A stretch of 64,000 bases of DNA from Orobanche coerulescens (GCA_033398695.1 CM065812.1:134732858-134796857), one strand, 5' to 3'. Positions 10,644 through 22,918 are shown, counted from the stretch's first letter. Notes: generated by a model not told the origin, from the letters alone. Translations and numbers: made by a program.

Positions 10644-11861
10644 TGTAACACCCCCAAATCCATCCGGGAGTATTACACGCCGTGGGCCCTGCGCCGGAAC
10701 CCACCAGGCTAAAAACCATTTACAAAAACGCCCAAAAAGACCGATGACGGTAGTATTTATCAAAACTCACAAAATCATTAGAAAACACCAACTACCGTAA
10801 AAACGATCAAGGCCAAAAACTCGGTTAAGGGAATCGGTTTTCGAAATCAAACTCAGTTGGCATAATGCCGAAAGCCACTTGAAAGAACTCACGCAGCGGA
10901 TAAAAATACAGTCCAAGATACATATACATCAATAATGATATACACAACAAAATACACGATTCCCCCACAATATGCCATAGCCAGTATCGTCCGGAATCCT
11001 CGCCTCACGACCGCTACCATCAAAGTCCTCAATACCTGAAAAACAAGTCCCACAACGGGGTCACCAATAATGCCCGACAAATAACCGCAAGTACATAAAC
11101 ATAAATATTCACATGCCATGCATCATGAGAATAATAACCTCAACGATAACCTTACCACTTCCGGTAATCCAACGATTCTCGTCAAAATCCCAATATCACA
11201 ACAATAGCGTATAATACCTCAATATCGAATACTTTCTTGTACATAATCCTCTATGTACGATTGCCATAAAACATACCTCTATCCGGACATCCTTTCGAAA
11301 TGCATACCATAGACCAAGAATATCCAAAATGACATCAACAATATTCGAATACTACAATCTTCCCAAGATTGTCCAAGTATCTCAACAATCATCAACTGTG
11401 CATTCTAATCCTTTTAGAACATCACTGAACATTCGTCAATATGCAGTACAACATAAAATACTTATGAAATGTAAATGGAATTACTCATCAAAACATTACA
11501 ACCGAACAAGTAAACACTTGCCTGGATACCAACATGACAAAACCAACACCGAACTCATCGCCCTCGTCTACGAGCTCTTCAAATTTGGACGGAATCTATG
11601 GATTTTCACCGCGGCAAAACGATTATACCTATTGGTTAATCAACCTAGAACAATAATCATATCAATAATCGAACCAACTTGGTAACAATGATCATAACAT
11701 ATTCAATCCGGAATTCAACCTCATATCAAGATTCATCTCATCTAAATCAACCACTATCATCACTATGATTTAGAATACCATCTTAAATCGGTTAAACGAA
11801 TCATCAAATCATCATAGTCATCATATGGCTTCAAGAACATCAAGAACTCTATGATCCCACA
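10644..11861 (-). repeat. Element A 3' LTR, part 1
   Basis: Matches 22935-24157 of the right LTR. On the minus strand this is the R-U5 end of the LTR, including the conserved terminal module at 10644-10690. Interrupted by B at the sequence ccaca. The right LTR runs through the same site without a break, which proves the insertion. Confidence 0.92.
11857..11861 (+). repeat. TSD of element B, left (ccaca)
   Basis: ccaca before the TGTAAC of B recurs at 21338-21342. The undisturbed right LTR of A has a single copy at this site (near 24154). Confidence 0.93.
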
Positions 11862-12333
11862 TGTAACACCCCGAGATATTCGGAATAATTACAGCGCCGT
11901 AAACCCTTTAGGTAAGGATTTACAAGGCTAATTTTAAAAAGAGTGTAAATATAAACCAATCGTACAACTGAAGTTCAAATACAGATTTGATTCAACCGAT
12001 CAAATGAGTTAACTTATACAACCATATCGAAAGGACATTATTAAAACAGACGTACTCGAGTACTAAATATACCAAGGAGACAAATCACAATAACAATAAA
12101 CATCAACCACATCACTGAGCCATTTCATCGTCTCCGTCTTGTGGTTGCTTCCCGCTCTCGGCTACGAACATCAAAACAATGTCCACCCCGAAGTTAGCAA
12201 AACAATGCTAGTACAAGTATCGTAATACATAAATCATCAATGCATCATAAAACATGCAAAATGGACTTCCGCCACCGGAATCCAACGATGCGAATCCTCA
12301 TGATTCCATCAACACAGTACAGGGTAATCCAGC

Positions 12334-12490
12334 GATCCAGCGCCCTTGGTATAGATCCCCATGATGATCTCGTCGGACCAACGCATGGTGGAAAACCCAT
12401 CCAGCGATCCAGCGCCCTCAGCATAGATCCCCATGATGATCCCGTCGGACCAACACATGGTGGACATTCGATCCAGCGCCCTCAGCATAG
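12334..12490 (-). repeat. Tandem duplication private to the B 3' LTR
   Basis: The unit starting gatccagcgccct begins at 12334, 12406 and 12470 (spacings 72 and 64 bp). The other LTR has only two such starts. LTRs are identical at insertion, so this copy-number change arose afterwards or during reverse transcription. Confidence 0.8.
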
Positions 12491-12882
12491 ATCCTCATGA
12501 TCCCCTCGGATCATTTATATCATAAATCAATCAACTATGCATACATATATGCATTTCAATATGTTCATCAATACGAACAAATAACAACGAATACCACGAG
12601 AAATTTCAGAATATATCTCATATTCAACAACATGAACAAAACCACAAGCATGATCAAAGTTTCAATATAAATCTAACTCGACATATGATACTTGCCTCGA
12701 AAATGGCAAGAACGAAACACTTCAATGATCTCAACACACTCGAAGGCCGCCTCCTTCGATCAACGTAACAAGCTCGAACCTTAACAAAAGGAATGATATA
12801 CAAATCATCTCAATTCGAACGATGGCCTAACAATTCGGTCTACGGCCGAAAAGCTCAAAATAAACAATCTGCCTGGACTGCT

Positions 12883-13076
12883 TAGCGTGCGCTACGTACT
12901 CTACGTAACATGCGCTAAGCCGGCCTGTTAGCGTACGCTATCGTATAAGACTAGCGTGCGCTAGCCACGGATCGCAGCTTTGAATCGGCCGATACATAAC
13001 GTGCGTTACGTGCGTATTGTGCGTTAACTCAACCCGATAGCGCACGCGTTAACTAACGTGCGTTAGCGTGCGCTAA
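12883..13076 (-). repeat. Downstream palindromic-motif cluster, B 3' LTR
   Basis: Several copies of TAGCGTGCGCTA and variants (TAGCGTACGCTA, TAACGTGCGTTA) with irregular spacing. On the minus strand this cluster lies downstream of the TATA box, in the presumed R/U5 leader. Confidence 0.7.
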
Positions 13077-13730
13077 TTTTGCATGGCGAGAATCGCTATG
13101 TAAAATCGGGTTGAATGGTGATTATCTCATTAATTCTATGTTGATTATTCAAGTCATCCTCGAGCATATCATGCTAATAAGGTTTGTGGAAGTTCTTTGA
13201 TTATGAGATACAAATATACGGATAATCATCTCAACATCATAATTCATCTACGATCTTCAAGAAATATTCTAAGTTCCATTCGTCCTACGTTCCAAAACGC
13301 ATGATTCCAAAGTATAAAACGTAACAACTGGGTAATATCCGTTTACTGATCATAAATCGATTTGAAAATGCTAAGGAGTCCAAATACTAAGATGGTTCAA
13401 AGGTTCAAACGATATATAGTGTCGATACGTCAAAAGTATCCTTCTAACATGTGATGACCGATGATAAACGAAATACTGGTTATCAAAACATGATCAACGT
13501 CAATACTAACATCGGTGAAGAATCACCTACCTCAAGGTAGTGAAGAACACGGAGGAAATCGAAGCAATCCAACACTGAAGGCTTGAACACCAATCTCCAA
13601 CGATGTACGATCTTCAATCACGAGCTAGGATGTTGATATGGAGTGTTTAGGATGAAGGAAGTTATGTTCTAAGTGTAAGAATTCGGGTAATGGGAGAAGA
13701 AAGAACTGAAATCACGAATAGGATGCTGTC

Positions 13731-13740
13731 CTATTTATAA
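13731..13740 (-). promoter_or_regulatory. TATA box, B 3' LTR
   Basis: Minus-strand TTATAAATAG. A motif cluster begins 12 bp upstream of it in the direction of transcription. Confidence 0.6.
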
Positions 13741-13751
13741 GAAATGGCTAT

Positions 13752-14048
13752 TAGCGCGCGCTAGACCCTGCTCGTAGCGTGCGCTAACGGCTCACTGACT
13801 TAACTGTATTCAGCACTTAGCGTGCGCTACGCATATACCTGTAGCGTGCGCTAAGGCGTTGACTTGGCTTTTCCCGAAAGCCGTCCAGGTTCATCCCGAC
13901 ACGATCCGACAGGGGTCCCCCGGCCAGATCTCACCTACCGCACGTCTCAATCAAATTGACCACACATAGCGTGCGCTAATAATCCTTTGTAGCGTGCGCT
14001 ATTGAGTCTATGTTAGCATACGCTACACATAGCCGATAGCGTGCGCTA
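13752..14048 (-). repeat. U3 palindromic-motif cluster, B 3' LTR
   Basis: Eight copies of TAGCGTGCGCTA or one- or two-base variants, irregularly spaced over about 300 bp. Arms TAGCG and CGCTA are complementary. Lies immediately upstream (minus strand) of the TATA box. Repeated in the 5' LTR at 20888-21186. Confidence 0.8.
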
Positions 14049-14199
14049 CATGCGCAGAATTACAATTTGTAAATCACATACATGAAATCATACGCTCGAC
14101 AACATCGGATTATGAAATACGGAGAATAATACTCAGATCAAGTACAACGATTACAATATCACAAGTTCCAAATACAAGTCAGAAATCTCGCGTATTACA

Positions 14200-14211
14200 T
14201 CCTTCCTCCCT
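14200..14211 (-). other. Polypurine tract of element B
   Basis: Minus-strand AGGGAGGAAGGA touching the 3' LTR; primes plus-strand DNA synthesis in LTR elements. Confidence 0.8.
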
Positions 14212-14217
14212 AAAAAG

Positions 14218-14236
14218 AAGTTTCGTCCCGAAACTT
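14218..14236 (-). other. Pre-PPT stem-loop of element B
   Basis: AAGTTTCG and CGAAACTT arms with a 3-nt loop, 6 bp from the PPT. Its first bases overlap the pol stop codon. The same structure occurs in A, C, D and E. Confidence 0.75.
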
Positions 14237-17200
14237 AAGATGAAAACAACTCTGGATATCTAGCCTTCATACTGTCCTCCGTTTCCCAAGTGGCCTCTTC
14301 GACTCCGTGTCGTGACCATTGTACTTTAACCAAGTGTATTGGTTTATTCCTCAATTGTTTGATCCGGCTCTCAAGTATCTTGATTGGTCTCTCTTCGAAG
14401 GTGCCATCATTAGCTATCTCGATCTCATCGAAATCAATGACGTGACTGGGGTCCGGTACATACTTCTGCAATTGGGATACGTGAAACACATTGTGAACGT
14501 GACTCAGCGATGGCGGTAAGGTCAACCTGTATGCTAAATCTCCAACTCTCTCGAGGATCTCAAATGCTCCGATATATCTCAGACTAAGCTTGCCTCTCCT
14601 CCCAAAACGGAAAATCCCTCGTGTAGGAGACACCTTCAATAGTACATGGTCCCCAGCATCGAACTCTAGAGGGAGACAACGTATATCTGCATAAGATTTC
14701 TGTTGACTCTGGGCAGTCAACAATCTTTCTCGAATCAAAGCTACCTTCTCTTGAGTCTGAATAATCAATTCCGGTTCCGTCCCGATCAAATCCGAAGAAT
14801 CATCCCAACACAGGGGTGATCGACATCTTCTTCCGTACAAAGCTTCAAATGTTGCCATTTTGATAGAAGCATGCCAACTATTATTATAAGTGAATTCAAT
14901 CAAGGGCAAGTGAACTTCCCAATCAGTTGACCAATCTAATGCACAAGCTCTAAGCATGTCTTCTACTGTTTGTATAGTCCTTTCGGACTGACCGTCCGTT
15001 TGGGGATGATAAGCCGTGCTAAAGTTGAGCTCAGTCCCCAAAGCCTTGTGAACAGCTTTCCAGAAGTGTGACACGAAACGGCCATCTCGATCCGAAATAA
15101 TGGTCTTCGGCGTCCCATGCAATCTGACTATCTCCGCAATAAATACTCGCGCCAATCTCTCGGGTCCCCATGTATCTTTAATCCCTAGGAAATGAGCCGA
15201 CTTGGTTAGTCGATCAACTACAACCCAAATCATGTTCATTCCCGTTCTAGTCCTTGGCATACTGGTGATGAAATCCATCGAGATGTCCTCCCACTTCCAT
15301 TCAGGGATCGGAAGCGGCTTTAACATTCCGGCAGGTCGCTGATGTTCGATCTTAACCTGCTGACAAGTCAAACACCTCGAAACATACTCTGCTACGTCCT
15401 TCTTCATATTCCCCCACCAGAAGTTTTGTTTTAAATCCTTATACATCTTACTGCTGCCCGGGTGAATAGAATAGGGCGCGCTGTGAGCTTCCTTCAGAAT
15501 AGTCCTTCTCAAATCATCATCATCGGGAACGCAAAGTCGACTCTGAAATCTCAGAACTCCATCATCTTGTATCACGAATCCTGGGGCTTTTCCTTTCTTT
15601 ACTTCGTCACATAATCGAAGGATCAGAGAATCGTTCAATTGTTTAGACTTGATCTCCTCGACTAGTGATGAAGTCAGTTCCATCACATAAAGTTGCCCTT
15701 GGATTCCTGGTGCCCATACTTCAATCCCCTCGCGGATCAGTTCTCGTTGAATATTGGTTTGGGACGTAAGTGCTTCCAACACTCGAAGAGAAACAGGTTT
15801 ACGGCTCAAAGCATCGGCTACTACGTTTGCTTTCCCCGGATGATAGAGAATCTCCAAGTCGTAATCCTTGATCAATTCCAGCCACCTTCTCTGCCTCATG
15901 TTTAATTCTTTCTGACTGAAAATGTACTTGAGGCTCTTATGGTCTGTAAAGATCTGACAATGAGTGCCGTACAAATAATGTCGCCAAATTTTCAAGGCAA
16001 AGACCACAACTGCTAGCTCCAGATCATGAGTCGGGTAATTAACCTCATACGGTTTCAATTACCGAGAAGCATAGGCAATCACCTTATCCTTTTGCATCAA
16101 CACACATCCCAGACCCTGATTTGAAGCGTCGCTGTAAACCATGAATCCATCAGTTCCATCTGGTAACGCTAATATAGGTGCTGTCGTCAGTCTCTTCTTA
16201 AGATCATCAAAACCATCCTGGCATTTCTCATCCCACTTAAACTTTTGAGTTTTCTGTAACAGCTGAGTGAGCGGACGAGAGATCTTGGAAAATCCCTCTA
16301 CAAAGCGGCGATAATATCCCGCAAGTCCTAAGAAACTCCGGACTTCTTTCACATTATTAGGAGCTTCCCATTCCAAGATTGCTTCGACTTTCTTCGGGTC
16401 CACCTGAACTCCGTCAGCTGATATCACATGCCCAAGGAAAGTTACTTCCTTAATCCAGAATTCGCATTTTGAAAACTTTGCATACAGCTGTTCCTTCCTC
16501 AAAGTGCTCAAAACCACATGCAAATGTTCGGCATGCTCCTCTGCGTTCTTCGAATATATCAAGATGTCATCAATGAAGACGACCACAAATTTATCCAAGT
16601 ATTCCAAAAATACCCGATTCATCAATTGCATGAACACTGCAGGAGCATTGGTAAGTCCAAACGGCATTACTACGAATTCATAATGCCCGTACCGGGATCT
16701 GAAAGCAGATTTTGGTATATCCGATTCCTTAATTCTCAACTGGTGGTATCCTGATCGCAAGTCAATCTTCGAGAATACCCTCGCCCCTTGCAGTTGATCA
16801 AACAAGTCGTCGATCCGAGGTATAGGGTACTTATTCTTGATCGTCATCTTATTGAGCTCCCTGTAATCAATACACAGTCGGAGGGATCCGTCTTTCTTCC
16901 GGACAAAGAGAACGGGCGCTCCATAAGGAGAAACACTAGGTTGGATATAGCCCTTCTGTAACAATTCCTCCAGTTGCTTCTTGAGTTCATACATCTCGGT
17001 TGGCGCCATGCGGTATGGTGCCCTGGAAATAGGAGCTGCTCCAGGCTCTAATTCGATAGTGAATTCCACTTCTCTCTGCGGAGGTAACCCAGGTAGTTCG
17101 TCAGGAAATACATCTGAGAACTCATTCACAACTGAAATAGACGAGAGCTCTAATCCTTCCTCTTTCCTCATGGCATAGCACCAAAGTCCGTGACATCGCT

Positions 17201-17750
17201 GCTTCAGTACTTTCACGGCTTTCATTACTTTGATCAATTTTCCCGAGCTTCCTGGTCTCCATCCTCGGAATAAGTGTTCAGATCCATCATCATCAATGAT
17301 AGAAATGACTCTCTCTCGGTAATTCAGAATAGCTCCATAACGCTTGAGCCAATCGTCTCCGAGAATTAAATCGTCATCGTAGATGTCAACCACAATAAGG
17401 TTCGATAGCCAATCTCTCCCTCCTATAGTTACTGGAAAATCTCTAGCCTCTAGGGTTCCCACGATTCTCTCTCCACTCGGCAAACCCACAACATATGGTT
17501 CACAATCAAATAAGCACGAGATTTTCAAACGATTTACACAGTTCAATGATACAAAAGAATGTGTAGCTCCGGAATCGAATAAAACACTAACTGGTTGCAA
17601 AAGGATCTGAATTGTACCTGATGCAATAGCATTGTTCTGATCATCAGATTTCCTCATTTCGTACAGGCGCGGAGGAACGGACCCAGCACTGGACGTCTCT
17701 CTCTTCCCAACGTTCTGCTGCTGAAATCCACTCTGCTGCGTCTGGTTCAC
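14235..17750 (-). pseudogene. Element B pol: protease-RT-RNase H-integrase, one nonsense codon
   Basis: Ty3-type polyprotein. Protease has [10 protein letters not shown] has PEYRELNK-like [30 protein letters not shown] and catalytic FIDD (near 16566-16574). RNase H has [25 protein letters not shown] and TDHKSLKYI. Integrase has an HHCC finger ([20 protein letters not shown]) and the DDE core ([37 protein letters not shown]). It ends in [21 protein letters not shown], a chromodomain-like tail. The only break in this span is TAA at 16059-16061, between YASR and LKPYE in RNase H, where relatives have Gln. One C-to-T change explains it. The stop at 14235-14237 lies in the pre-PPT stem-loop. Upstream it is fused in origin to a damaged gag. 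Confidence 0.93.
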
Positions 17751-18830
17751 ACTCGTCTCCTTCGGCCCGAGGTGGAGTCACAGTACCAAAAGATCGGGTC
17801 GCATTCCCACAAAATGTTGCGCGATGTCCTTCTGTCCACACTCAAACAGTCACGCGGTAGCGAAACAATCTCGTCGTACCTGTCCAGATTTGCCTCAATT
17901 ATAACACTTCTTCCCTGCGTCTGAAACAGTTGGTTGTGCCAGGAACTTCTTTCCATCTCGATAAGGATGCGGAGGTCTCATGGATGAGTGAAAAGAGGAC
18001 GGCCCGGTGGGGCCGCTACTCTTATTCTCCGTGAAGTTGCGGACACCTTCATTTCTTTGCTTGATCGATTTCTCTCTGCTTGCCTCCTTCATATCATAGG
18101 CCAACGCCTTGTCACGATCTTGTCGCAAGGTGGTACAATCAAATCCGGACATATATTGCTGAATTTCCGGCTTCATTCGCATGTCAAAATGGAAAATCCT
18201 TTCCGCCTCGGTCCTGACCAAGTGGCGCACATAAGTCAGCTGGTGATTAAAGGTCTTAATCACGTCCGTCACAGATGCTTCCGAATTTTGTGGTGAGAAA
18301 AACTCCCGAACTCGGGATTCTCTAACTGGGCGAGGACAATACTGCGCCTCCATCATCAATTTGAATTCCGTCCAGTCAACATTGTGCTCCTCCGGTCGAA
18401 TGGCCTCCCACCAGTCGAAAGATACTGGGCGACCGGAACCTCCCTATCGTTGGGACAGTTAATCCCTGCAAAAATCTTTTCTAATTCCTTCAGCCAGTGA
18501 TCCCAAGAAAGCGTCTCGGCAAAACCGTCAAATTTTGGAGGGTGCAATTTAATCACTTCGGTAAGCCATCTATCTCCTCGATTTTCCACGTTATGCTGCT
18601 GTCCCATCGCCGTCTGCATGCGATCCACAACTTGAGCAAACTGGTTTATCTGGGCAACCACCTGCTGAAGCACTCCCGGCACGTTAGGATCTGCATTATT
18701 ATTTGTCGATCCCGGAATGGGAATCCGTTCGACTAGCGGTTATCTCTGGGGTAGATACCGACTCTTCTTGTCTCGCATTTCCACGTCCGCGTCCACGACC
18801 GCGTCCGCGTCCACGACCTCCTCTCAACAT
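17751..18830 (-). pseudogene. Element B gag, frameshifted
   Basis: Gag forms the virus-like particle and binds element RNA. The start is ATG 18828-18830, opening a Gly-Arg repeat (RGGRGRGRGRG), as in D. The retrotransposon gag domain follows (DRWLTEVIKLHPPKFDGF, WLKELEKIFAGINCP; then CPRPVRESRVREFF, HFDMRMKPEIQQYMSGF). A frameshift near 18430 separates the two halves, and the Gly-Arg head is also in another frame. In the first zinc knuckle (CYN.GKSG) the second Cys is TGA at 17895-17897 and the His reads as Gln. The second knuckle continues out of frame. No functional gag is possible. Confidence 0.85.
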
Positions 18831-19055
18831 ACTGTAAACATAAATACTCAATATCCAGGGCAAACTTTCTAAAAGTACATCCATCAATGTTCACAAAACA
18901 TGAATAAAATAAAATGGTAGTATTTGAGATTTAGGAACTTACAACCACGGTCCACACGACGATGCTGGCTCAGTAGTGATGTTACGAACGACCAATAATC
19001 AAATAACGAAACTCGACCTAACTAACTCCGATCGCCAAGATATCCATGAATCTTA

Positions 19056-19067
19056 GCTCCGATACCA
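19056..19067 (-). other. Primer-binding site of element B
   Basis: Minus-strand TGGTATCGGAGC, 4 bp inside the 5' LTR. It differs by one base from the TGGTATCAGAGC complementary to initiator tRNA-Met. Confidence 0.85.
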
Positions 19068-20018
19068 TATTCGTAACACCCCGAGATATTCGAATAATTA
19101 CAGCCGTAAACCCTTTAGGTAAGGATTTACAAGGCTAATTTTAAAAGAGTGTAAATATAAACCAATCGTACAATCGAAGTTCAAATACTGATTTGATTGA
19201 ACCGATCAAATGAGTTAACTTATACAACCATATCGAAAGGACATTATTAAAACAGATTTACTCGAGTACTAAATAGACCAAGGAGACAAATCACAATAAC
19301 AATAAACATCAACCACATCAGAGCCATTTCATCGTCTGTCGATCGTGGTTGCTTCCCGCTCCTCGGCTACCCGAACATCAAAATAATGTCCATCCCGAAG
19401 GGGTTAGCAAAACAATGCTAGTACAAGTATCGTAATACATAAATCATCAATGCATCATAAAACATGCAAAATGGACTTCCGCCACGGAATCCAACGATGC
19501 GAATCCTCATGATTCCATCAACACAAGACAGGTAATCCAAATGATCCAGCGCCCTTGGTATAGATCCCCATGATGATCCGTCGGACCAACGCATGGTGGA
19601 CATTCGATCCAGGCGCCCTCAAGATAGATCCTCATGATCCCCTCGATCATTTATATCATAAATCAATCAACTATGCATACATATATGCATTTCAATATGT
19701 TCATCAATACGAACAAATAACAACGAATACCACGAGAAATTTCAGAATATATCTCATATTCAACAACATGAACAAAACCACAAGCATGATCAAAGTTTCA
19801 ATATAAATCGAACTCTACATATGATACTTGCCTCGAAAATGGCAAGAACGAAACACTTCAATGATCTCAACACACTCGAAGGCCGCCTCCTTCGATCAAT
19901 GTAACAAGCTCGAACCTTAACGAAAGGAATGATATACAAATCATCTCAAGTCGAACGATGGCCTAACAATTCGGTCTACGGCCGAAAAGCTCAAAATAAA
20001 CAATCTGCCTGGACTGCT

Positions 20019-20211
20019 TAGCGTGCGCTACGTACTCTACGTAACGTGCGCTAAGCCGGCCTGTTAGCGTACGCTATCGTATAAGACTAGCGTGCGCTAG
20101 CCACGGACTGACAGTTTGAATCGGCTGATACATAACATACGTTACGTACGTATTGTGCGTTAACTCAACCCCGATAGCGCACGTTAACTAACGTATGTTA
20201 GCGTGCGCTAA
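20019..20211 (-). repeat. Downstream palindromic-motif cluster, B 5' LTR
   Basis: Counterpart of 12883-13076, with several substitutions inside the motifs (for example GCGTACGT variants). Confidence 0.7.
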
Positions 20212-20866
20212 TCTTGCATGGCGTATCACGCTAATGTAAAATCGGGTTGAATGGTGATGAACTCATGAATTCTATGGTGATAATACAAGTCATCCTCGAG
20301 CATATCATGCTAATAAGGTTTGTGGAAGTTCTTTGATTATGAGATACAAATATACGGATGATCATCTCAACATCATAATTCATCTACGATCTTCAAGAAA
20401 TATTCTAAGTTCCATTCGTCCTACGTTCCAAAACGCATGATTCCAAAGTATAAAACGTAACAACTGGGTAATATCCGTTTACTGATCATAAATCGATTTG
20501 AAAATGCTAAGGAGTCCAAATACTAAGATGGTTCAAAGGTTCAAACGATATATAGTGTCGATACGTCAAAAGTATCCTTCTAACATGTGATGACCGATGA
20601 TAAACGAAATACTGGTTATCAAAACATGATCAACGTCAATACTAACATCGGTGAAGAATCACCTACCTCAAGGTAGTGAAGAACACGGAGGAAATCGAAG
20701 CAATCCAACACTGAAGGCTTGAACACCAATCTCCAACGATGTACGATCTTCAATCACGAGCTAGGATGTTGATATGGAGTGTTTAGGATGAAGGAAGTTA
20801 TGTTCTAAGTGTAAGAATTCGGGTAATGGGAGAAGAAAGAACTGAAATCACGAATAGGATGCTGTC

Positions 20867-20876
20867 CTATTTATAA
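20867..20876 (-). promoter_or_regulatory. TATA box, B 5' LTR promoter
   Basis: Minus-strand TTATAAATAG in the LTR that would drive transcription of B. Confidence 0.65.
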
Positions 20877-20887
20877 GAAATGGCTAT

Positions 20888-21186
20888 TAGCGCGCGCTAG
20901 ACCACGCTTTCGTAGCGTGCGCTAACGGCTCACTGACTTAACTGTATTCAGCACTTAGCGTGCGCTACGCATATACCTGTAGCGTGCGCTAAGGCGTTGA
21001 CTTGGCTTTTCCCGAAAGCCGTCCAGGTTCATCCCGACACGATCCGACAGGGGTCCCCCGGCCAGATCTCACCTACCGCACGTCTCAATCAAATTGACCA
21101 CACATAGCGTGCGCTAATAATCCTTTGTAGCGTGCGCTATTGAGTCTATGTTAGCATACGCTACACATAGCCGATAGCGTGCGCTA
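20888..21186 (-). repeat. U3 palindromic-motif cluster, B 5' LTR
   Basis: Eight TAGCGTGCGCTA-type copies directly upstream of the TATA box, matching the cluster at 13752-14048. Confidence 0.8.
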
Positions 21187-21337
21187 CATGCGCAGAATTA
21201 CAATTTGTAAATCACATACATGAAATCATACGCTCGACAACATCAAATTATGAAATACGGAGAATAATACTCAGATCAAGTACAACGATTACAATATCAC
21301 AAGTTCCAAATACAAGTCAGAAATCTAGGGTATTACA

Positions 21338-21342
21338 CCACA
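21338..21342 (+). repeat. TSD of element B, right (ccaca)
   Basis: Second copy of the 5-bp TSD; the A LTR resumes at 21343. Confidence 0.93.
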
Positions 21343-21656
21343 ATCATAATCAACATATAATATTATAACATGATTGCCCAACATGTTCCTCACATGTAAT
21401 CATCCTTTAAGAACTATCAACTATCAAAGGAATACGAAAATTACCTTGTATAGACGAATAAAGAAGAGGAATAATTGAACTATAATCCAAGAACCATGAA
21501 TAACTTCAAGAATCATCAATATCTACATATCCCGATCTCCAATTCCATGTTTTTAAGCTCATGATCGACTTAGAAGGATTAAGAACCCATCTATAAGGGT
21601 TGAAGGTGAGAAAAACGAAGTGAAAAGCTGAAGTGAAATGAAATGACGGCCAATCC

Positions 21657-21664
21657 TTATATAA
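21657..21664 (-). promoter_or_regulatory. TATA box, A 3' LTR
   Basis: Minus-strand TTATATAA. The palindromic cluster begins 12 bp upstream on the minus strand. Confidence 0.6.
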
Positions 21665-21676
21665 ACTCCCCGCTCG

Positions 21677-22075
21677 TTACGTACGTAACATTCCCAAGTT
21701 AATGTACGTAACACCTCTTACGTAAGCTATCTTGTCCTGGTTAGCATACGTAATGCCATCCCAGACCCTACTGCCTCAAAACGTGAACTTCCTTACGTAC
21801 GTAACCCATGCCATATAACGTACGTAATATACCAATTCACTTGCTATAGTACAATGGTCGTGTTACGTATGTAACACGTCCTATATAACGTACGTAACAC
21901 GTACGTTGACTCACCTGTCAACATCCTCCGCCGAAAGTTGCCGACACCAGGTCCCACCTACCGACCATGACTCGATCCTGTCTGAGGCCTTCGTTACGTA
22001 CGTAATACCTTAGCCTTAACGTACGTAACCATGCCAATATTACGTACGTAAGCTCACCTTGTTAACGTACGTAAC
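21677..22075 (-). repeat. TTACGTACGTAA cluster, A 3' LTR
   Basis: About 12 copies of the perfect palindrome TTACGTACGTAA or one-base variants over 400 bp of U3, with irregular spacing. Confidence 0.8.
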
Positions 22076-22269
22076 AATTCCATACTTAGCCAATTTCAGA
22101 AATTCCTGTCCAAAGTCACGACATACCAAATACGAGCATACGGCAAAATCAATACATATACTCAATTCAATAACATTATCAAACGTTCACAACGTCCTCG
22201 AGCATAATTAACCATCCACGATATCCAATATATAAACGAAAAATATATCCGAAAAATCGGGTTATTACA

Positions 22270-22282
22270 CTTTACCCCCCTT
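22270..22282 (-). other. Polypurine tract of element A
   Basis: Minus-strand AAGGGGGGTAAAG abutting the 3' LTR. Confidence 0.8.
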
Positions 22283-22287
22283 AAAAT

Positions 22288-22307
22288 AAGTTTCGTCCTC
22301 GAAACTT
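22288..22307 (-). other. Pre-PPT stem-loop of element A
   Basis: AAGTTTCG (22288-22295) pairs with CGAAACTT (22300-22307) around TCCT. It is kept although A has no coding sequence. Confidence 0.75.
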
Positions 22308-22918
22308 GCAATCACTCGCACAAACAACATTTCAACGGAAAATCCAAAATCACCAAGATAACCAAGAATTATCGAATAATCCGAACAGCATACTTACAGG
22401 TCAGTGAAGACGAAGATCTCCCGTGATACTAGCATATGACACCATTTCAAAAATCTCGACACAACAAGAATGCCAAAACAGGAATAATCACAATTTGGAA
22501 TGATTGGTCTCCGCCAAGACCACAACAAGTTTAGAGCACTGTCGAGTTTTGTGGGATCTGTGACGCTGTGTCTCCTCACCTAAAGCGCATGAGCCGCTCC
22601 TTTTCACATGCACGTATCACCGGCGTTCCACTCCACATCGAAAGCCGCACATTGCACGTGCCTTGCACCGGCGTTCACTTCCCGATTGGAGCCGCACATT
22701 GCACATGACCACGGCACCGGCATTCACTCCCTGCCTCGTCGGTCTCGGGAACACCAACAATCCCCAAACCCACACATCACCACGACAGTACTCAAAAATC
22801 ACATAGAACCAAAACAATACATTTCAAAATAGCCAGGAATCTAGATACACAAAAATCACGCTACTACCACACTGGTAGAGCCACATAACACACATGCCCG
22901 GTTATCACAAAACCTTGG
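22308..22918 (-). other. Non-coding interior of element A
   Basis: About 610 bp without a credible ORF or any gag/pol similarity. It should hold the leader and packaging signal. A 48-49 bp unit starting CACCGGCGTT recurs at 22618, 22666 and 22715 (the last with one change) within the leader-proximal half. Confidence 0.75.

Larger units (their letters stand above)
11862..14199 (-). repeat. Element B 3' LTR
   Basis: TGTAACACCCCG to CGTATTACA. Near-identical to 19072-21337, but about 70 bp longer because of an extra copy of a 64-72 bp tandem unit at about 12334-12490. It contains two clusters of TAGCGTGCGCTA-type motifs and a TATA box. Confidence 0.92.
11862..21337 (-). mobile_element. Element B: Ty3/gypsy (Tekay/Del-like) retrotransposon
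   Basis: 9.5-kb element inserted in the left LTR of A. It has LTRs of 2338 bp (left, 3') and 2266 bp (right, 5'), a tRNA-iMet-type PBS, a PPT, and a decayed gag-pol on the minus strand. The integrase ends in a chromodomain-like tail ([19 protein letters not shown]), which with the long LTRs suggests the Tekay/Del chromovirus lineage. The right LTR begins CG instead of TG at 19072, a change at the outermost base. Confidence 0.93.
19072..21337 (-). repeat. Element B 5' LTR
   Basis: 2266 bp, near-identical to 11862-14199. It ends GTATTACA at 21337. Its inner end reads CGTAACACCCC rather than TGTAAC. Confidence 0.92.
21343..22269 (-). repeat. Element A 3' LTR, part 2
   Basis: Matches the right LTR from about 24158 to 25083 and ends GGTTATTACA at 22269. 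It contains the TATA box and the TTACGTACGTAA cluster. Confidence 0.92.

Noticed and set aside
13752..14048. Interspersed short repeats read as a CRISPR array
   Set aside because: Repeats are 12 bp with irregular spacing inside an LTR of a plant retrotransposon; no cas genes and no uniform spacers.
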